Of a DNA stretch of 64,000 bases, positions 26,893-35,953 are shown one piece after another. Each line of letters opens with the position of its first letter. Position 1 is the stretch's first letter. The position numbers and the translations under genes were made by a program. Where the stretch lies: positions 2,356,001 through 2,420,000 of the forward strand of contig NZ_LT907982.1 in assembly GCF_900230215.1 (NCBI RefSeq). Reading direction: 5' to 3'. Under the pieces are notes generated by a model. The model did not search any database and was not told where the DNA came from. It saw nothing but the letters and a program-made list of their open reading frames with translations. The stretch is from Jatrophihabitans sp. GAS493 (GTDB lineage: Bacteria; Actinomycetota; Actinomycetes; Mycobacteriales; Jatrophihabitantaceae).

Positions 26893-28763
26893 AACAACAC
26901 CCCTTCTTTTTCGATGGATTGCGCCAGCTCCCTATCGGTGAGCACGACGTCGTTCAGTTCGGTATCGATCGCTTCCTGCTCGGCCGCGGCCGTCTCGGCC
27001 AGACGGTCGTTGCGTCGTTCGTCCGTCTCCCACTTGTCTAGTGAGGCCCGGATGGCCGGCGCGTTCGGGCCAGCCATCCACGGGACGGGTCGGCCCAGTG
27101 CTGGCCGGTTACCGGAGCTGAACAGCACAGCCCGCCCACGCGGCAACGCCGACAGCTCCGCGACTGACTGGATCGGTAGCCGTCGCACCTGCTCGGACCG
27201 CGACGTCGACGAGCCATGACCGGCGTTCGTGCTGCTGGTCGTCCAGTACCGCTCGTCACGCTCACCGAGCAGATCCGACATCGACTTCAAGAACTCCGTC
27301 TCGGACACCCCGCCGAGATAGAGCTTGTTGTTCGCGGCCGACCACAGCTTGCGCATCCCACGCTCACCCCAGCGGTCCACACCTTGTGACCACGACTGCA
27401 GAACGATGACCTTCGGAAGTCCTCGAGATCCGTGGTGGCTGACTTTGTCCGGCAGCGTGGAGTCGACGATGGTATTCGCTGCCTCGTCGAGCACTGACAG
27501 CACCGGGTTGCTGAGCCGGCGACCTGGCATGGTCCGGGTGTAGGCCAGGCCGGCTCTGTCGATCGAGGCGGCGATCGCGGTAGTGACGAACGCCGCCGAC
27601 GCCGGACCTTCCTGACTGAGCAGGTAGATCGTGTCCGCGGCCGAACGCACGAACTTTTCCGGCTCGAACCGTGGGGCACGGGCATGGCCTGTGCCGATCG
27701 GCGGCGTGATCCATGCCGAGTAGCGCGGGTCGGTGATCACCGACAGCCAGCTCTGCGCGGTGCCAAGCACGCCGTCACGTTGGCGATCGGGCTTGGCCAA
27801 CACCGCCTTGATCTGGCGGGCCGCGGCGTCGTAGCCCCGATCGGCGAGGATGGTCGTGGCCGTGTTGTCGTCGACGTCGCCCAGCCACGCGTCAACGTCC
27901 AGGATCGTCCTGCCCGCGAGGGCGGCCGCGAACACGTAGTTCACTAACGTCGCTTGCCCCGTCGGGGTGAAATAGGCATCCGGCTTGGCATCGGGGTCCA
28001 CGGTGGTGTCGATAAGGATCTGCACCAGCTCACGCGCGATCGACAGGCTACTGATGTCCGCGAACGGGTCCCACCAGAAGTGCGGGCCGGCCATGGCGTC
28101 CGGTGTACCGACGATCTCTTGCGGATCGCAGAGCCACACACCGCCGATCGCCTCGCGGATCTCGCGGGTCGCGTCGTGAACGTCCGGCTTGTTGGAGCTG
28201 ATCACCTCCGGCCCGTTGTAATCAACGATCGCGGGCACGACGTTGGCGGTCGTCTTACCGACCCGTGGACCGGCGATGACGACGGTGATGTCTTCCCAGG
28301 ACATCCGCAGATCGGTGCATGTCACGACCGTCTGCATCACCATCACGCCGTGCTGCGCCGGCACGGTCAGATCCGCTGTTGGACGGAGCCGCTGTGCACT
28401 CTGACGAACCTGCGCCGGCGTCAGCCCGACCATGTCGTTGGCCCGGGACAAATGCCGGTTCGCGGCGTCAGCGCGGGTGCGGCCCTTGGACCGCTTGCCC
28501 CGTCGACGCAACAGAACCGCAGCGGCCAGGACCACGACACTCAGCTGCAGCCCGTACAGCACGTACACCGCCGGGCCGGGCCACACGACAGTGTGCTGGG
28601 CCAGGCCGAAGATGATCCGCCACGGATTCATCGGAACCGGGCGGCCGCCGAGGTGCCCGACCGCGACGATCGGCCACCAGGCCAGCAGCATCAGACCGCA
28701 GCCGCTCAGCAGCAGGATCAGAGGCAGCAAGCCGTCGTTGGGTTGTTTGGTCTGCACACTCAT
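26889..28763 (-). CDS. Type IV coupling protein (VirD4/TraG-like ATPase)
   Basis: 624 aa. Two N-terminal membrane segments (about residues 12-38 and 55-82), then a P-loop ATPase with Walker A AGPRVGKTTANVVPAI, a conserved SNKPDVHDATRE motif and Walker B VLSVLDEAANTI. Such proteins bring the relaxase-DNA complex to the secretion channel and pump DNA. The gene is coupled to the VirB4-like gene upstream and to the coiled-coil gene downstream. Confidence 0.9.
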   Translation of the reverse strand: MSVQTKQPNDGLLPLILLLSGCGLMLLAWWPIVAVGHLGGRPVPMNPWRIIFGLAQHTVVWPGPAVYVLYGLQLSVVVLAAAVLLRRRGKRSKGRTRADAANRHLSRANDMVGLTPAQVRQSAQRLRPTADLTVPAQHGVMVMQTVVTCTDLRMSWEDITVVIAGPRVGKTTANVVPAIVDYNGPEVISSNKPDVHDATREIREAIGGVWLCDPQEIVGTPDAMAGPHFWWDPFADISSLSIARELVQILIDTTVDPDAKPDAYFTPTGQATLVNYVFAAALAGRTILDVDAWLGDVDDNTATTILADRGYDAAARQIKAVLAKPDRQRDGVLGTAQSWLSVITDPRYSAWITPPIGTGHARAPRFEPEKFVRSAADTIYLLSQEGPASAAFVTTAIAASIDRAGLAYTRTMPGRRLSNPVLSVLDEAANTIVDSTLPDKVSHHGSRGLPKVIVLQSWSQGVDRWGERGMRKLWSAANNKLYLGGVSETEFLKSMSDLLGERDERYWTTSSTNAGHGSSTSRSEQVRRLPIQSVAELSALPRGRAVLFSSGNRPALGRPVPWMAGPNAPAIRASLDKWETDERRNDRLAETAAAEQEAIDTELNDVVLTDRELAQSIEKEGVLL

Positions 28764-30232
28764 GCGGCTCTCCCGCGGTGGTGCCAGCGCTTGTTGGTGT
28801 CATGCACCCCGGCGTTGAGCTCGGCGGCGGTCAGCTTCACGTTCACCGGCATACCCGGCCGGTTGCCCATCTTGAGCAGCACCTTGCCGCGACCGGGCGG
28901 CGCGGACATCCGACCGGTGGCCGTGTCCAGCGAGGGCGGCGCGGCCCACGACACGATCTCGGAACGCTCGACTGCGGAGAACTCGACGACATCGGCCAGC
29001 CGACCGAACTCCACCGCAGGCAGCCCAAAGGTGCCGATCATGCCGACGCGCTCGACGAAGCCACGGGCCTTGTTTCGTGCTTCCTGCGTGGCGAGCTGGT
29101 CAAGGTCGCCCATCGAGTGGCTGATGAACAGTTCGCCCATGCCTTTCTGTCGATCGGTGCGCAGCAGATCGTTGATGATGTCGACGATCTCGCCGTCACC
29201 GCGCATCGCGCGCCACAACTCGTCCATCGTGAGGTAGAAGTTCAGCCGCGGCCCGAGGCCGGCGTCGGCCAAGACGTGCGCCGCTTCGGCGGCCGAGAAC
29301 CCTTCGTTCCACGTCGCCGTCAGGACCGCCGCCTCGAGTTCGATGTCGCTGCCGTCGATCGAGGAGATATCGACGTCGACGGCGCTGGCCGTGACGTCGA
29401 AGCTGACCGTGGTGTCCTTGGCGAAGACGTCCCCGAGCTGGCCCTCGAGCAGGCCGGCCAGGGCACGGCGTAGACCGTCGGAGATCTCGCGGAAGTACGG
29501 CTCGTCGTCGCCGGCCAGGATCACCATCCGCAGCTCACGTGGTGCGTTGGTCAGCAGCTCGATCAGGTGCCCGACGCGGGGCGTCGTGCCGGCAGCCCAA
29601 TGCTGCTCATCGAGCATCCGGATCGCGGCCGACAACAGCGTGGACTCGTCACCGTTCACTGATCGGTGACGTGACAGCGCGATCAACAGCCGCATCATGG
29701 CCAGCTGCCGACCGTGGACCTTCTGCCGGATCTTGCGGTGCAGATCCGGCAGGTGCGCGATCTTGGGCAGGATCGCCGCCAGGTCCCCTCCGGACAGCGG
29801 GTTGATCCCGGCTAGCCCGCGGCCCACTGTGATGATCTGGCCGCCCATCGCTTTGATCAAGTCGACGTAGTCCGGCTTCAAATCGCCCAACACCCAGGGC
29901 TTGTAACCGGACCACTCTGCGCCGATGAGCCACCGCCGGCCGAGCGTCGATTTGCCGAGCGACGGCTGACCGAACAGGAACGCTGACGGTGATCGGATCA
30001 GGTTCGCGCGGGTGAAGTAGCTCAGCGGGTCTCCGCACACCCAGGCGCCGGTGCGCATATGTGTCCCCAGGGGGACACCAGTAGTCGGCGCCCCTGTACC
30101 GGCGGCGAACGGCCACAACCCGCACACCTGGCGGGACGTGCCGAAGTACTCGGTGGGCGATTCCACGAAGCCCACCCGGCCGCCGCCGGCGCCGGCGTAA
30201 CCGCGGGCGGTCAGGGAGCGCAACGTCTTCAT
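28760..30232 (-). CDS. VirB4/TraC-like conjugation ATPase
   Basis: 490 aa. Walker A in LFGQPSLGKSTLGRRWL (about residue 90), a Walker B-like YLTMDELWRAM, and ELFISHSMGDLD, which fits the VirB4 C-terminal ATPase domain. It lacks the long N-terminal VirB4 region, which is supplied in part by the SCO6880-like protein encoded at 30.9-32.4 kb. It would power assembly of the channel at the membrane. Overlaps both neighbours by 4 bp. Confidence 0.85.
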   Translation of the reverse strand: MKTLRSLTARGYAGAGGGRVGFVESPTEYFGTSRQVCGLWPFAAGTGAPTTGVPLGTHMRTGAWVCGDPLSYFTRANLIRSPSAFLFGQPSLGKSTLGRRWLIGAEWSGYKPWVLGDLKPDYVDLIKAMGGQIITVGRGLAGINPLSGGDLAAILPKIAHLPDLHRKIRQKVHGRQLAMMRLLIALSRHRSVNGDESTLLSAAIRMLDEQHWAAGTTPRVGHLIELLTNAPRELRMVILAGDDEPYFREISDGLRRALAGLLEGQLGDVFAKDTTVSFDVTASAVDVDISSIDGSDIELEAAVLTATWNEGFSAAEAAHVLADAGLGPRLNFYLTMDELWRAMRGDGEIVDIINDLLRTDRQKGMGELFISHSMGDLDQLATQEARNKARGFVERVGMIGTFGLPAVEFGRLADVVEFSAVERSEIVSWAAPPSLDTATGRMSAPPGRGKVLLKMGNRPGMPVNVKLTAAELNAGVHDTNKRWHHRGRAA

Positions 30233-30738
30233 GCGTTGTTCTCGCAGACCTGGCCGGCGTGGCTGGCGGCCGCGGCGTCCAGCAGCTCGACGAGATCAGC
30301 GGCGGCGGTGATCAGGCTCTTCTGATCGAGCCACCAGCGGGCCTCGTCGACACCGCGAGCCGTCTCCTCGACGCGTTCGTAGTCGGCGGGTGCATTGCCA
30401 TCCTCGACTGCCCACTGATACAGGTCGCGCATCAGCTCGAACCGGACCCGGGTCGCGTAGTCGATCTGCCGGGCGCTGCCGGCCAGCTGCGGGTAGCCCT
30501 CATCGCGGGCCCACGCAGCGGCTTCGGCCGTTTCCTCCTTGCGCTTGGCGGTCACCCATTTCGTACGGTCCAGTTCCCGGCGCTTTTCGCGGGTGGTCTC
30601 GAAGCAGTCGGCGCACAGGCCCTTGTCTTTGAGGTACTCCAGTCGACCGCCGCGGTGGTCGGGCGCCAGTGTGGATAGGTCGATCGTGCCGACGTGACCG
30701 CAGCCGAACGTCAGCTCGAACTCGGTAGGGATCGCCAT
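30229..30738 (-). CDS. Small Cys/His protein opening the third conjugation operon
   Basis: 169 aa. The N-terminus has CGH, then GLCADCF, spaced like a zinc-binding knuckle; the rest is helical. Typical small accessory gene in Streptomyces-type conjugation clusters, without a named function. It is the first gene after the 39-bp element at 30769, and GAAGGAG precedes its ATG. Confidence 0.72.
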   Translation of the reverse strand: MAIPTEFELTFGCGHVGTIDLSTLAPDHRGGRLEYLKDKGLCADCFETTREKRRELDRTKWVTAKRKEETAEAAAWARDEGYPQLAGSARQIDYATRVRFELMRDLYQWAVEDGNAPADYERVEETARGVDEARWWLDQKSLITAAADLVELLDAAAASHAGQVCENNA

Positions 30739-30768
30739 TGTGTGCTCCTTCGTCTGCGTGCGGATATC

Positions 30769-30807
30769 TCACTGGGAGAGGCCTCGACGAGCAGGCGAAA
30801 AGTGCAA
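30769..30807 (-). promoter_or_regulatory. 39-bp bipartite element, copy 1
   Basis: Read toward the gene: TTGCACTTTTC, 10-bp spacer, CGAGGCCTCTCCCAGTGA. The 3' edge is 30 nt from the ATG at 30738. Both outer blocks are identical in all four copies in the window. The right block contains the palindrome GAGGCCTC. Probable promoter or operator of the coupling-protein operon. Confidence 0.75.
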
Positions 30808-30837
30808 TGGCCGACCAGGATGTCCCCTGGCCGGCCA
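30808..30837 (-). terminator. Hairpin between two conjugation operons
   Basis: 12-bp arms (TGGCCGACCAGG with CCTGGCCGGCCA, one mismatch) with a 6-nt loop. On the minus strand the stem is followed by TTGCACTTTTC, a T-rich run that is also the start of element copy 1. It would end transcription from the SCO6880-like gene. Confidence 0.7.
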
Positions 30838-30880
30838 TAGCCGCCGCTCTATCAGTTCCGATACGCCCCGATACGGCGGC

Positions 30881-32374
30881 TCATTCAGTAAGGACCTTGG
30901 GCAACGTCACGTGATCGGGAAGCAGCACACCGAGGCCGAGGCCGGCCGAGAACGCGGCCGCTTGCTGCCCGTAAGCCCGTGACATCACCAGCCGAGCGCC
31001 GGCGTGCAAGTTGCGGACCGCCTTCACCGCCCGGCGCAGCTGGTCCTCGTCGGTGACGGTGATCGTCGTGACTACCGCGAACCGGAGAACCGACGCGCCA
31101 CGAGCCTCGTCGCGAGCGTTGGCCGCCGCTGCCGACGATGAGGTTTCCTTCACTGCTGCCCGCCCGCCGGAGGAGGTCGCGATGACGTTGCGCTGCCGAT
31201 CGGCCCAGCCCGCCGCGGCGGCTGGGTCCAGCGGCCGATAGTAGATCGTCACCCGTTTGCGGGGCAGGTGCGGGTGCGGCTCGAGCAGCCGCTTGAGCAC
31301 GGTCTCCTTCACCGCTCCACGCGGTGCGCCTTCCATGACCCACGACACCGAGATTCCGGAGTCGTGCCGGTACCGGTCCCACAGCTCTTGAGCCGAGGAC
31401 GGCCCAGCTGACTCCCAGTCGAGCTCGAGCTCGCCCGGCGCGTCGTCGAGGTCGCCGGCTTCGGCCGGGTGGAACGCGGCCCACGCTGTCTCGGCCACTT
31501 GGCTGGGCGTCATCGCTGACGCTGCCCCAGCGCCAGTGCCGGCCAGCGCACCGATGATGTCCGGCAACTGGGTGCCGATCTCGGTGGCCATGTCCTCAAC
31601 TCCACGCTTGTCCTTACCCTTGCCGCCGTCGAACACGAGCGACATCCACGTGTGCTGGGCAGCCGACCCGACACCGGAGGCGTCGCGCAACTCCTTGAAG
31701 ACCTGCTCGGTGAACTGCGAGACCTGCGCCTCGGTGCGAGTCCGGTCGATCTCGGCCGAGATCTTGTTGCCCGGATCTGGCACCGACTCGATGGTGACCG
31801 AGAACGCCTTGAGGTCTGGCCACTGCGGAGTCGTCTGGAGAAACCCCGACCAGGTGCCGATCATCGTGTCGATGGTGGCCGGGTCGACCAGCGCATCACC
31901 GTCGGCGTTGGCCCGCACGATCACGGGATACGAGTTGGTCAATGGCACCCGCAGGAACGCGAACCGCTCGCCGTAGGCGTCTTGCGCTGAGTACATGCGG
32001 GTCGCGGCCAACAGCCCCGGGAGGCGGAACCGGCCGTGGGGCTGCGGCGACAGCGGGCCACCGAGGTAGGCAGTCTCCCGGCGTCGGCGTGCCCGGCGGT
32101 AACTGAGCCTGCGCACCATCCGAGCGAACACTGACTTGCCCTCGATCTTGATCGCCAGTGGCGCATAGAACACTGCGACGAGAAGCAGGTAGATCAGCAG
32201 GTCGAAGAAGTTGTGCGTGAACATCATGATTCCGCCGGCACCGAGCACGAGGATCAGGCCGCCGAAGCTGATCACGGGATTCATCCCGAACAAGCCGATC
32301 ACGGCGGGGCGCTGCCAGTTGCCGAAGTCCGACGATCCGGGCGTTGGCTGGTTACGGCTGTCGAGCATGGTCAT
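30881..32374 (-). CDS. SCO6880-type conjugation protein with two membrane segments
   Basis: 497 aa from the ATG at 32374, two bases after the upstream stop; the much longer open frame upstream is Arg/Gly-rich out-of-frame sequence of the neighbour and is rejected. Two membrane segments (about residues 25-70: VISFGGLILVLGAGG and LLIYLLLVAVFY), then a long soluble domain with conserved RRAR, YGERFAFLRVPLT and AFHP motifs. This is the pattern of the SCO6880 family, a VirB4-N-like partner in Streptomyces type IV systems. Confidence 0.83.
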   Translation of the reverse strand: MTMLDSRNQPTPGSSDFGNWQRPAVIGLFGMNPVISFGGLILVLGAGGIMMFTHNFFDLLIYLLLVAVFYAPLAIKIEGKSVFARMVRRLSYRRARRRRETAYLGGPLSPQPHGRFRLPGLLAATRMYSAQDAYGERFAFLRVPLTNSYPVIVRANADGDALVDPATIDTMIGTWSGFLQTTPQWPDLKAFSVTIESVPDPGNKISAEIDRTRTEAQVSQFTEQVFKELRDASGVGSAAQHTWMSLVFDGGKGKDKRGVEDMATEIGTQLPDIIGALAGTGAGAASAMTPSQVAETAWAAFHPAEAGDLDDAPGELELDWESAGPSSAQELWDRYRHDSGISVSWVMEGAPRGAVKETVLKRLLEPHPHLPRKRVTIYYRPLDPAAAAGWADRQRNVIATSSGGRAAVKETSSSAAAANARDEARGASVLRFAVVTTITVTDEDQLRRAVKAVRNLHAGARLVMSRAYGQQAAAFSAGLGLGVLLPDHVTLPKVLTE

Positions 32375-32376
32375 GG

Positions 32377-33579
32377 CTAGGCTTCTCCTGTTCCCGATGC
32401 GGCGGCTTTCTCGGCCGCGCCCTTCATGGCTCCTGCGGCCTGCACGCCGGCGGCCACGGCGACCCCGACCGGGCCGCCAGCCGCTGCACCTCCGCCCGCG
32501 GCACCACCCCCGGTGGCCGCTCCACCAGCGGCGCCGCCGCCGGCGCCGGACGCGGCTGCTGGTGACGCGCCACCGCTGACGCCGGATGCGCCCGAGGGAC
32601 CGGACGAGCCGCCCCCGGAGCTCCCGCCGCTGCTGCTCCCGCCGCCACGCGAGGACATCACCTGCGAAATTCCCGAGGCTGCGATGGCTCCCCCGGCCAG
32701 TGCGCCGCCTCCGCCGCCGGTGCTGAGCTTGGCCGAGACCGGCATCATCAGCCGCAGCAGTGCCGGCATGGCCAGCACGGACATGATCATCAACGCGATG
32801 CCCGAGAGCGCGTCGGTCGCGGACTTGCCGTCCCCGATCGTGACAAACGCGGCTGCGTACACGAACGCGGCCGTCGGCTTGTAGAGCACGAACGCCAACT
32901 GCCACATCCACAACTTGCGCCAGAAGTCCTCGTTGCCTTTGTAGATCGCGACCGCGCCCGCGACTGGACTGGCCGCGGCGGTCAAGATCAGCACGCCGTT
33001 TCTGGCGACCATCGCGAACACCTGGGCGAGCGCGGCCAGGATGGCCAGCAGCGACGCAATGAACACCAGAGCGCTGCCGAGCGACCCGGACACGAGCGCG
33101 GCGCCGAACACCTCCGTGACGCGGCTGTTGAAGTTGCCACCCGCAGCAGTGTTGATGATCCAGTTGCTGAACTCGTCCCCGGCCGCGGCGAGCAACGCGA
33201 TCGCCGGCACCTGGGCCGAGGTCACCAAGATGAACCGGGCGATGCCGGTACCAGCGTCAGCCAGCGCGTCGCCACGTTGCGTGATAGCCATATGGCCGGC
33301 CACCAACAGGATGCTGACCAGCCCGACCACAAGCATGATCCAGTCGAGCATCGCGGTGAGCATGCCGACCGGTGATCCCTGATCGGTCGACAGCGACGTC
33401 GTTGGGACGCTGGTCCAGAACGTGGCCAAGGTCTTCACGATGTTGCCGACGCCTTTGGCGAACTCGCTGGCCACCGCGTCGAAGCCGGCCGACGCGAGGC
33501 CGCCAGCGGCACCGCTCAGCGCATCGCCGGCGCAGTCGCCCCAGGACAGCGGACTGATGCTGCAGCTCACCTCAGTCAC
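32377..33579 (-). CDS. TrbL/VirB6-like polytopic conjugation protein
   Basis: 400 aa from a GTG at 33579 that overlaps the previous stop. Six or more membrane segments (for example WIMLVVGLVSILLVAGHMAI, FIASLLAILAALAQVFAMVA, ALMIMSVLAMPALLRLMMPV) with the conserved WMWQLAFVLYKPTAAFVYA, then a Gly/Ser/Ala-rich C-terminal tail of about 110 residues. VirB6/TrbL proteins form the inner-membrane channel. The low-complexity tail is usual in actinobacterial members. Confidence 0.87.
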   Translation of the reverse strand: MTEVSCSISPLSWGDCAGDALSGAAGGLASAGFDAVASEFAKGVGNIVKTLATFWTSVPTTSLSTDQGSPVGMLTAMLDWIMLVVGLVSILLVAGHMAITQRGDALADAGTGIARFILVTSAQVPAIALLAAAGDEFSNWIINTAAGGNFNSRVTEVFGAALVSGSLGSALVFIASLLAILAALAQVFAMVARNGVLILTAAASPVAGAVAIYKGNEDFWRKLWMWQLAFVLYKPTAAFVYAAAFVTIGDGKSATDALSGIALMIMSVLAMPALLRLMMPVSAKLSTGGGGGALAGGAIAASGISQVMSSRGGGSSSGGSSGGGSSGPSGASGVSGGASPAAASGAGGGAAGGAATGGGAAGGGAAAGGPVGVAVAAGVQAAGAMKGAAEKAAASGTGEA

Positions 33580-34357
33580 CGACCTTCGTGGGCTGCCCGG
33601 AGAACAGCACATAGCCCGTGAGGTCGCTGGTCTCGGCCCAGCTCGTCTGGCTCAGCGGCCCCGGCGCGCCGGCGAGCTGCCAGTCGTCGCCGGACCACTG
33701 CATTGTGGCCGGCACGACCCGCAGCGTGCCGTTGAATCGCAACGCTATGTCGACCACGGACTGGTCGGCGCTGTAGGTGATCACCTGAAACGCGGCGACC
33801 GATGGGACAACGCCCGGGTCGGTCGGCGGACCATAGTTGAGGCTCACCGCCGCCTGCGCCGCCGGCGTCGTTGAGTCAGTGGCCACCGCGTGCATCGACG
33901 CGGCCGTCTGCGCAGACCAGGACAGCCGGCCGAGGATCTGGATCGCGGCCAGTACCGCACCAGACTGGGTGTGGCTGAACCCGGAAGGCACTCCAGCGCG
34001 GATCGTGGCAGGGCCATCGCTCGAGGAGAACGGAAGTCCGCCGAGGCCGACCTGCAGCCAGGTGACGTTCACCGGAGCGGCCGAGCTCCCCGCTCCGGCC
34101 GACGAACCGCCGGTGTCGCTCGGGCCGGCAGGAACGGAGCCGACGGCGGGCACTGACGTTGCGGCCGGCGCGGCGGCGCCCGTGCGGCTGCGGTTAGTAG
34201 CCGCGCCCCACGCGATGATGCCGCCGCAGACGATCAGCAACGCGACCAAGCCGATCGCACAGACGGTCCCTGACTTCGCCCACCGGGACTGTTCGTCCCA
34301 CCAGCCGTCACCGTCGTTGTCGCGGTCGTCCGCGACGCCGTACCTGCCGCGCAACAT
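33572..34357 (-). CDS. Single-pass conjugation protein with extracytoplasmic NTF2-like domain
   Basis: 261 aa from the ATG at 34357 (TGATG overlap with the upstream gene). Residues 26-50 form one membrane segment (GTVCAIGLVALLIVCGGIIAW), then a Pro/Ala/Ser linker, then a globular outer domain (VAAFQVITYSADQSVVDIALRFNGTLRVVPATMQWSGDDWQLAG). The strand pattern with the closing WxxDDWQL resembles VirB8/TcpC-like NTF2 folds. The VirB8-like role is inference. Confidence 0.72.
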   Translation of the reverse strand: MLRGRYGVADDRDNDGDGWWDEQSRWAKSGTVCAIGLVALLIVCGGIIAWGAATNRSRTGAAAPAATSVPAVGSVPAGPSDTGGSSAGAGSSAAPVNVTWLQVGLGGLPFSSSDGPATIRAGVPSGFSHTQSGAVLAAIQILGRLSWSAQTAASMHAVATDSTTPAAQAAVSLNYGPPTDPGVVPSVAAFQVITYSADQSVVDIALRFNGTLRVVPATMQWSGDDWQLAGAPGPLSQTSWAETSDLTGYVLFSGQPTKVGD

Positions 34358-34722
34358 CAGGCCACCGCACCCAGAATCGCGCCTGCGCCGGAGCCGATGA
34401 TGCAGCCCAGCAGCGGCCAGAACAGCTTGCCGGCTTCCTCGCCGCCGCCGTCTCCTCCGCCGCGATTCTTGTGGGCGTTGATGCCCATCTTGATGCAGAT
34501 GATGAACACGCCGACTACGCAGGCCAGGAACACGGCCCAGCCGACCCAGCCGGCGATGGTGAGCAGTTTCGCGCCGCCCGGCGGCTCGCCCGGGGTGACG
34601 GTGGGGATGTTGCCCGCCAGGATGATGCGGTTGGTGACGTTCTCGCTGAACGCGGTTGCCTGCTGGCTTAGCGCGACAATGCGCTCGACCATGGCTTCGG
34701 CCAGTTCCAGTCGTGCTGGCAT
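34357..34722 (-). CDS. Small two-segment membrane protein, VirB2/TrbC-like candidate
   Basis: 121 aa with two membrane segments (ILTIAGWVGWAVFLACVVGVFIICIK region, and a Gly/Ala-rich one at the C-terminus, LLGCIIGSGAGAILGAVA). The size and topology fit a conjugative pilin-like or TrbC-like subunit. It opens the second conjugation operon, 30 nt after element copy 2, with GAAGGAG before its ATG. Confidence 0.7.
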   Translation of the reverse strand: MPARLELAEAMVERIVALSQQATAFSENVTNRIILAGNIPTVTPGEPPGGAKLLTIAGWVGWAVFLACVVGVFIICIKMGINAHKNRGGGDGGGEEAGKLFWPLLGCIIGSGAGAILGAVA

Positions 34723-34752
34723 TGCGGTCTCCTTCGTGAGTAGCGGGTGCTT

Positions 34753-34791
34753 TCACTGGGAGAGGCCTCGACGAGCAGACGAAAAGTGCAA
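34753..34791 (-). promoter_or_regulatory. 39-bp bipartite element, copy 2
   Basis: Same outer blocks as copy 1 (TTGCACTTTTC and CGAGGCCTCTCCCAGTGA) with a spacer that differs from copy 1 at one base. The 3' edge is again 30 nt from the ATG (34722). Confidence 0.75.
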
Positions 34792-34824
34792 CAGCCGGGC
34801 AGCAGACTTCCTCCTGCCCAGCTG
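34792..34824 (-). terminator. Hairpin before element copy 2
   Basis: Stem CAGC-c-GGGCAG with CTGCCC-a-GCTG (one internal mismatch, 11-nt loop). On the minus strand it runs directly into TTGCACTTTTC. It would terminate transcription from the NlpC/P60 gene. Confidence 0.65.
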
Positions 34825-34850
34825 CGTCGGCCCCGTGGGCGCTGCGAAGC

Positions 34851-35948
34851 TCAATTGGTGACCTTCATCCGCAGGGCGTAGGGCATCACTTCCCGTTCAT
34901 GGGCACCGGCCCAGGCGCGGATGTGTACGGGCACGTCGAAGTCCTGCGCCTCGATGATCTGGCCAGAGCCGTCGCTCTTCCCGCTGACGGACCAGATAAT
35001 CGCCGTGTGGTGGATGCCGCCGATCATCCCGTCGCTAGACAGGAACACCAGGTCCCCAGGCTGCACCTGCGTGATAGGCACCAGGACCCCGTTCGGTGAG
35101 GTGTATTGCGAGGCCGACGAGTGGTCCAGGTAGACGCCAGCGGCCGCCCACATGTAGAGCGCGAGACCGGAGCAGTCGAAGCCGACCGCCTGCCCCTCAC
35201 AGCCCCGGCCACCGACGCCGTGGCTCGGCCCGGTCGCGGTCCCACCGTCGAAGCAGTACGGCAGACCCAGTGCGCTCTGCCCACGGGCCAACGCTCGACC
35301 CACCGCCGCGTTAGGGGCTTGCCCAGGCGCAGCACCACCCCCACCGCCCACGGAACAGCTCAGCGCTACGGACGGATCTCCGAGCAGCGACGCGGCCACC
35401 GCGGTGGCCATCGGCACCCACTGGGCGTACAGGCTGCCGTCGGAGGAGATCTGCACGTCCTGGATCACCTGCGCCGGCGGCAGCTCCTGCCAGTGCGCGA
35501 CCAGCACCAGGTGATCGAGGAACTTCCCGGCGGCATAGACGGGGTCCACGATCTGCGCGACGGTCCCCCAGCCTTGTGAGGGCCGCTGCTGCAACCAGCC
35601 CACTGAGTCACGGTCACCGCCTGCCAGGTTCGTCAGGTGCGATTCCTGCATGCCGGCGGCCAGGATGTCGATCGAGGCCTGCACCGGCAGGTTGCGCTGC
35701 TTGGCCACCGCGACACCGGCGCCGGCGATCTGCAATTGGCTGGCCGTCAGCGTGATACCTGCGGCCACCGCACCGCCGGCGGCCGCTGGCGTGTAGGTGC
35801 AGCTGCCGCCAGCGGCGGCCTGCTGGGCGGCGCCGGCCGCCGCCTGGCTCACGCCACCGCCCAGCAGGACGGTCGGCACGACGATGATCAGGCTGAACAC
35901 TGCGGCCACAGCGCCGGCGGCCGCCGTGATCGTTCCTCGAGCTCCCAC
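34851..35948 (-). CDS. NlpC/P60 cell-wall hydrolase of the conjugation system
   Basis: 365 aa from a GTG at 35948, just after the lipoprotein gene stop. One N-terminal membrane segment (AAVFSLIIVVPTVLLGGG), then a lysozyme-like region with AAGMQESHLTNLAGGDRDSV, then a C-terminal NlpC/P60 domain with the catalytic Cys in GFDCSGLALYMW and His in GGIHHTAIIW. It would open the peptidoglycan for the transfer channel, like VirB1/TcpG proteins. Confidence 0.9.
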   Translation of the reverse strand: MGARGTITAAAGAVAAVFSLIIVVPTVLLGGGVSQAAAGAAQQAAAGGSCTYTPAAAGGAVAAGITLTASQLQIAGAGVAVAKQRNLPVQASIDILAAGMQESHLTNLAGGDRDSVGWLQQRPSQGWGTVAQIVDPVYAAGKFLDHLVLVAHWQELPPAQVIQDVQISSDGSLYAQWVPMATAVAASLLGDPSVALSCSVGGGGGAAPGQAPNAAVGRALARGQSALGLPYCFDGGTATGPSHGVGGRGCEGQAVGFDCSGLALYMWAAAGVYLDHSSASQYTSPNGVLVPITQVQPGDLVFLSSDGMIGGIHHTAIIWSVSGKSDGSGQIIEAQDFDVPVHIRAWAGAHEREVMPYALRMKVTN

Positions 35949-35953
35949 GACGT

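Noticed and set aside
27954-29237. 427-codon plus-strand frame
   Set aside because: Antisense to the coupling protein and VirB4-like genes, with Arg/His-rich composition typical of a shadow frame in high-GC DNA.
32375-32911. Upstream extension of the SCO6880-type gene (to 32911)
   Set aside because: The added 179 residues are Arg/Gly-rich and lie inside the VirB6-like gene; the ATG at 32374 directly follows that gene's stop.
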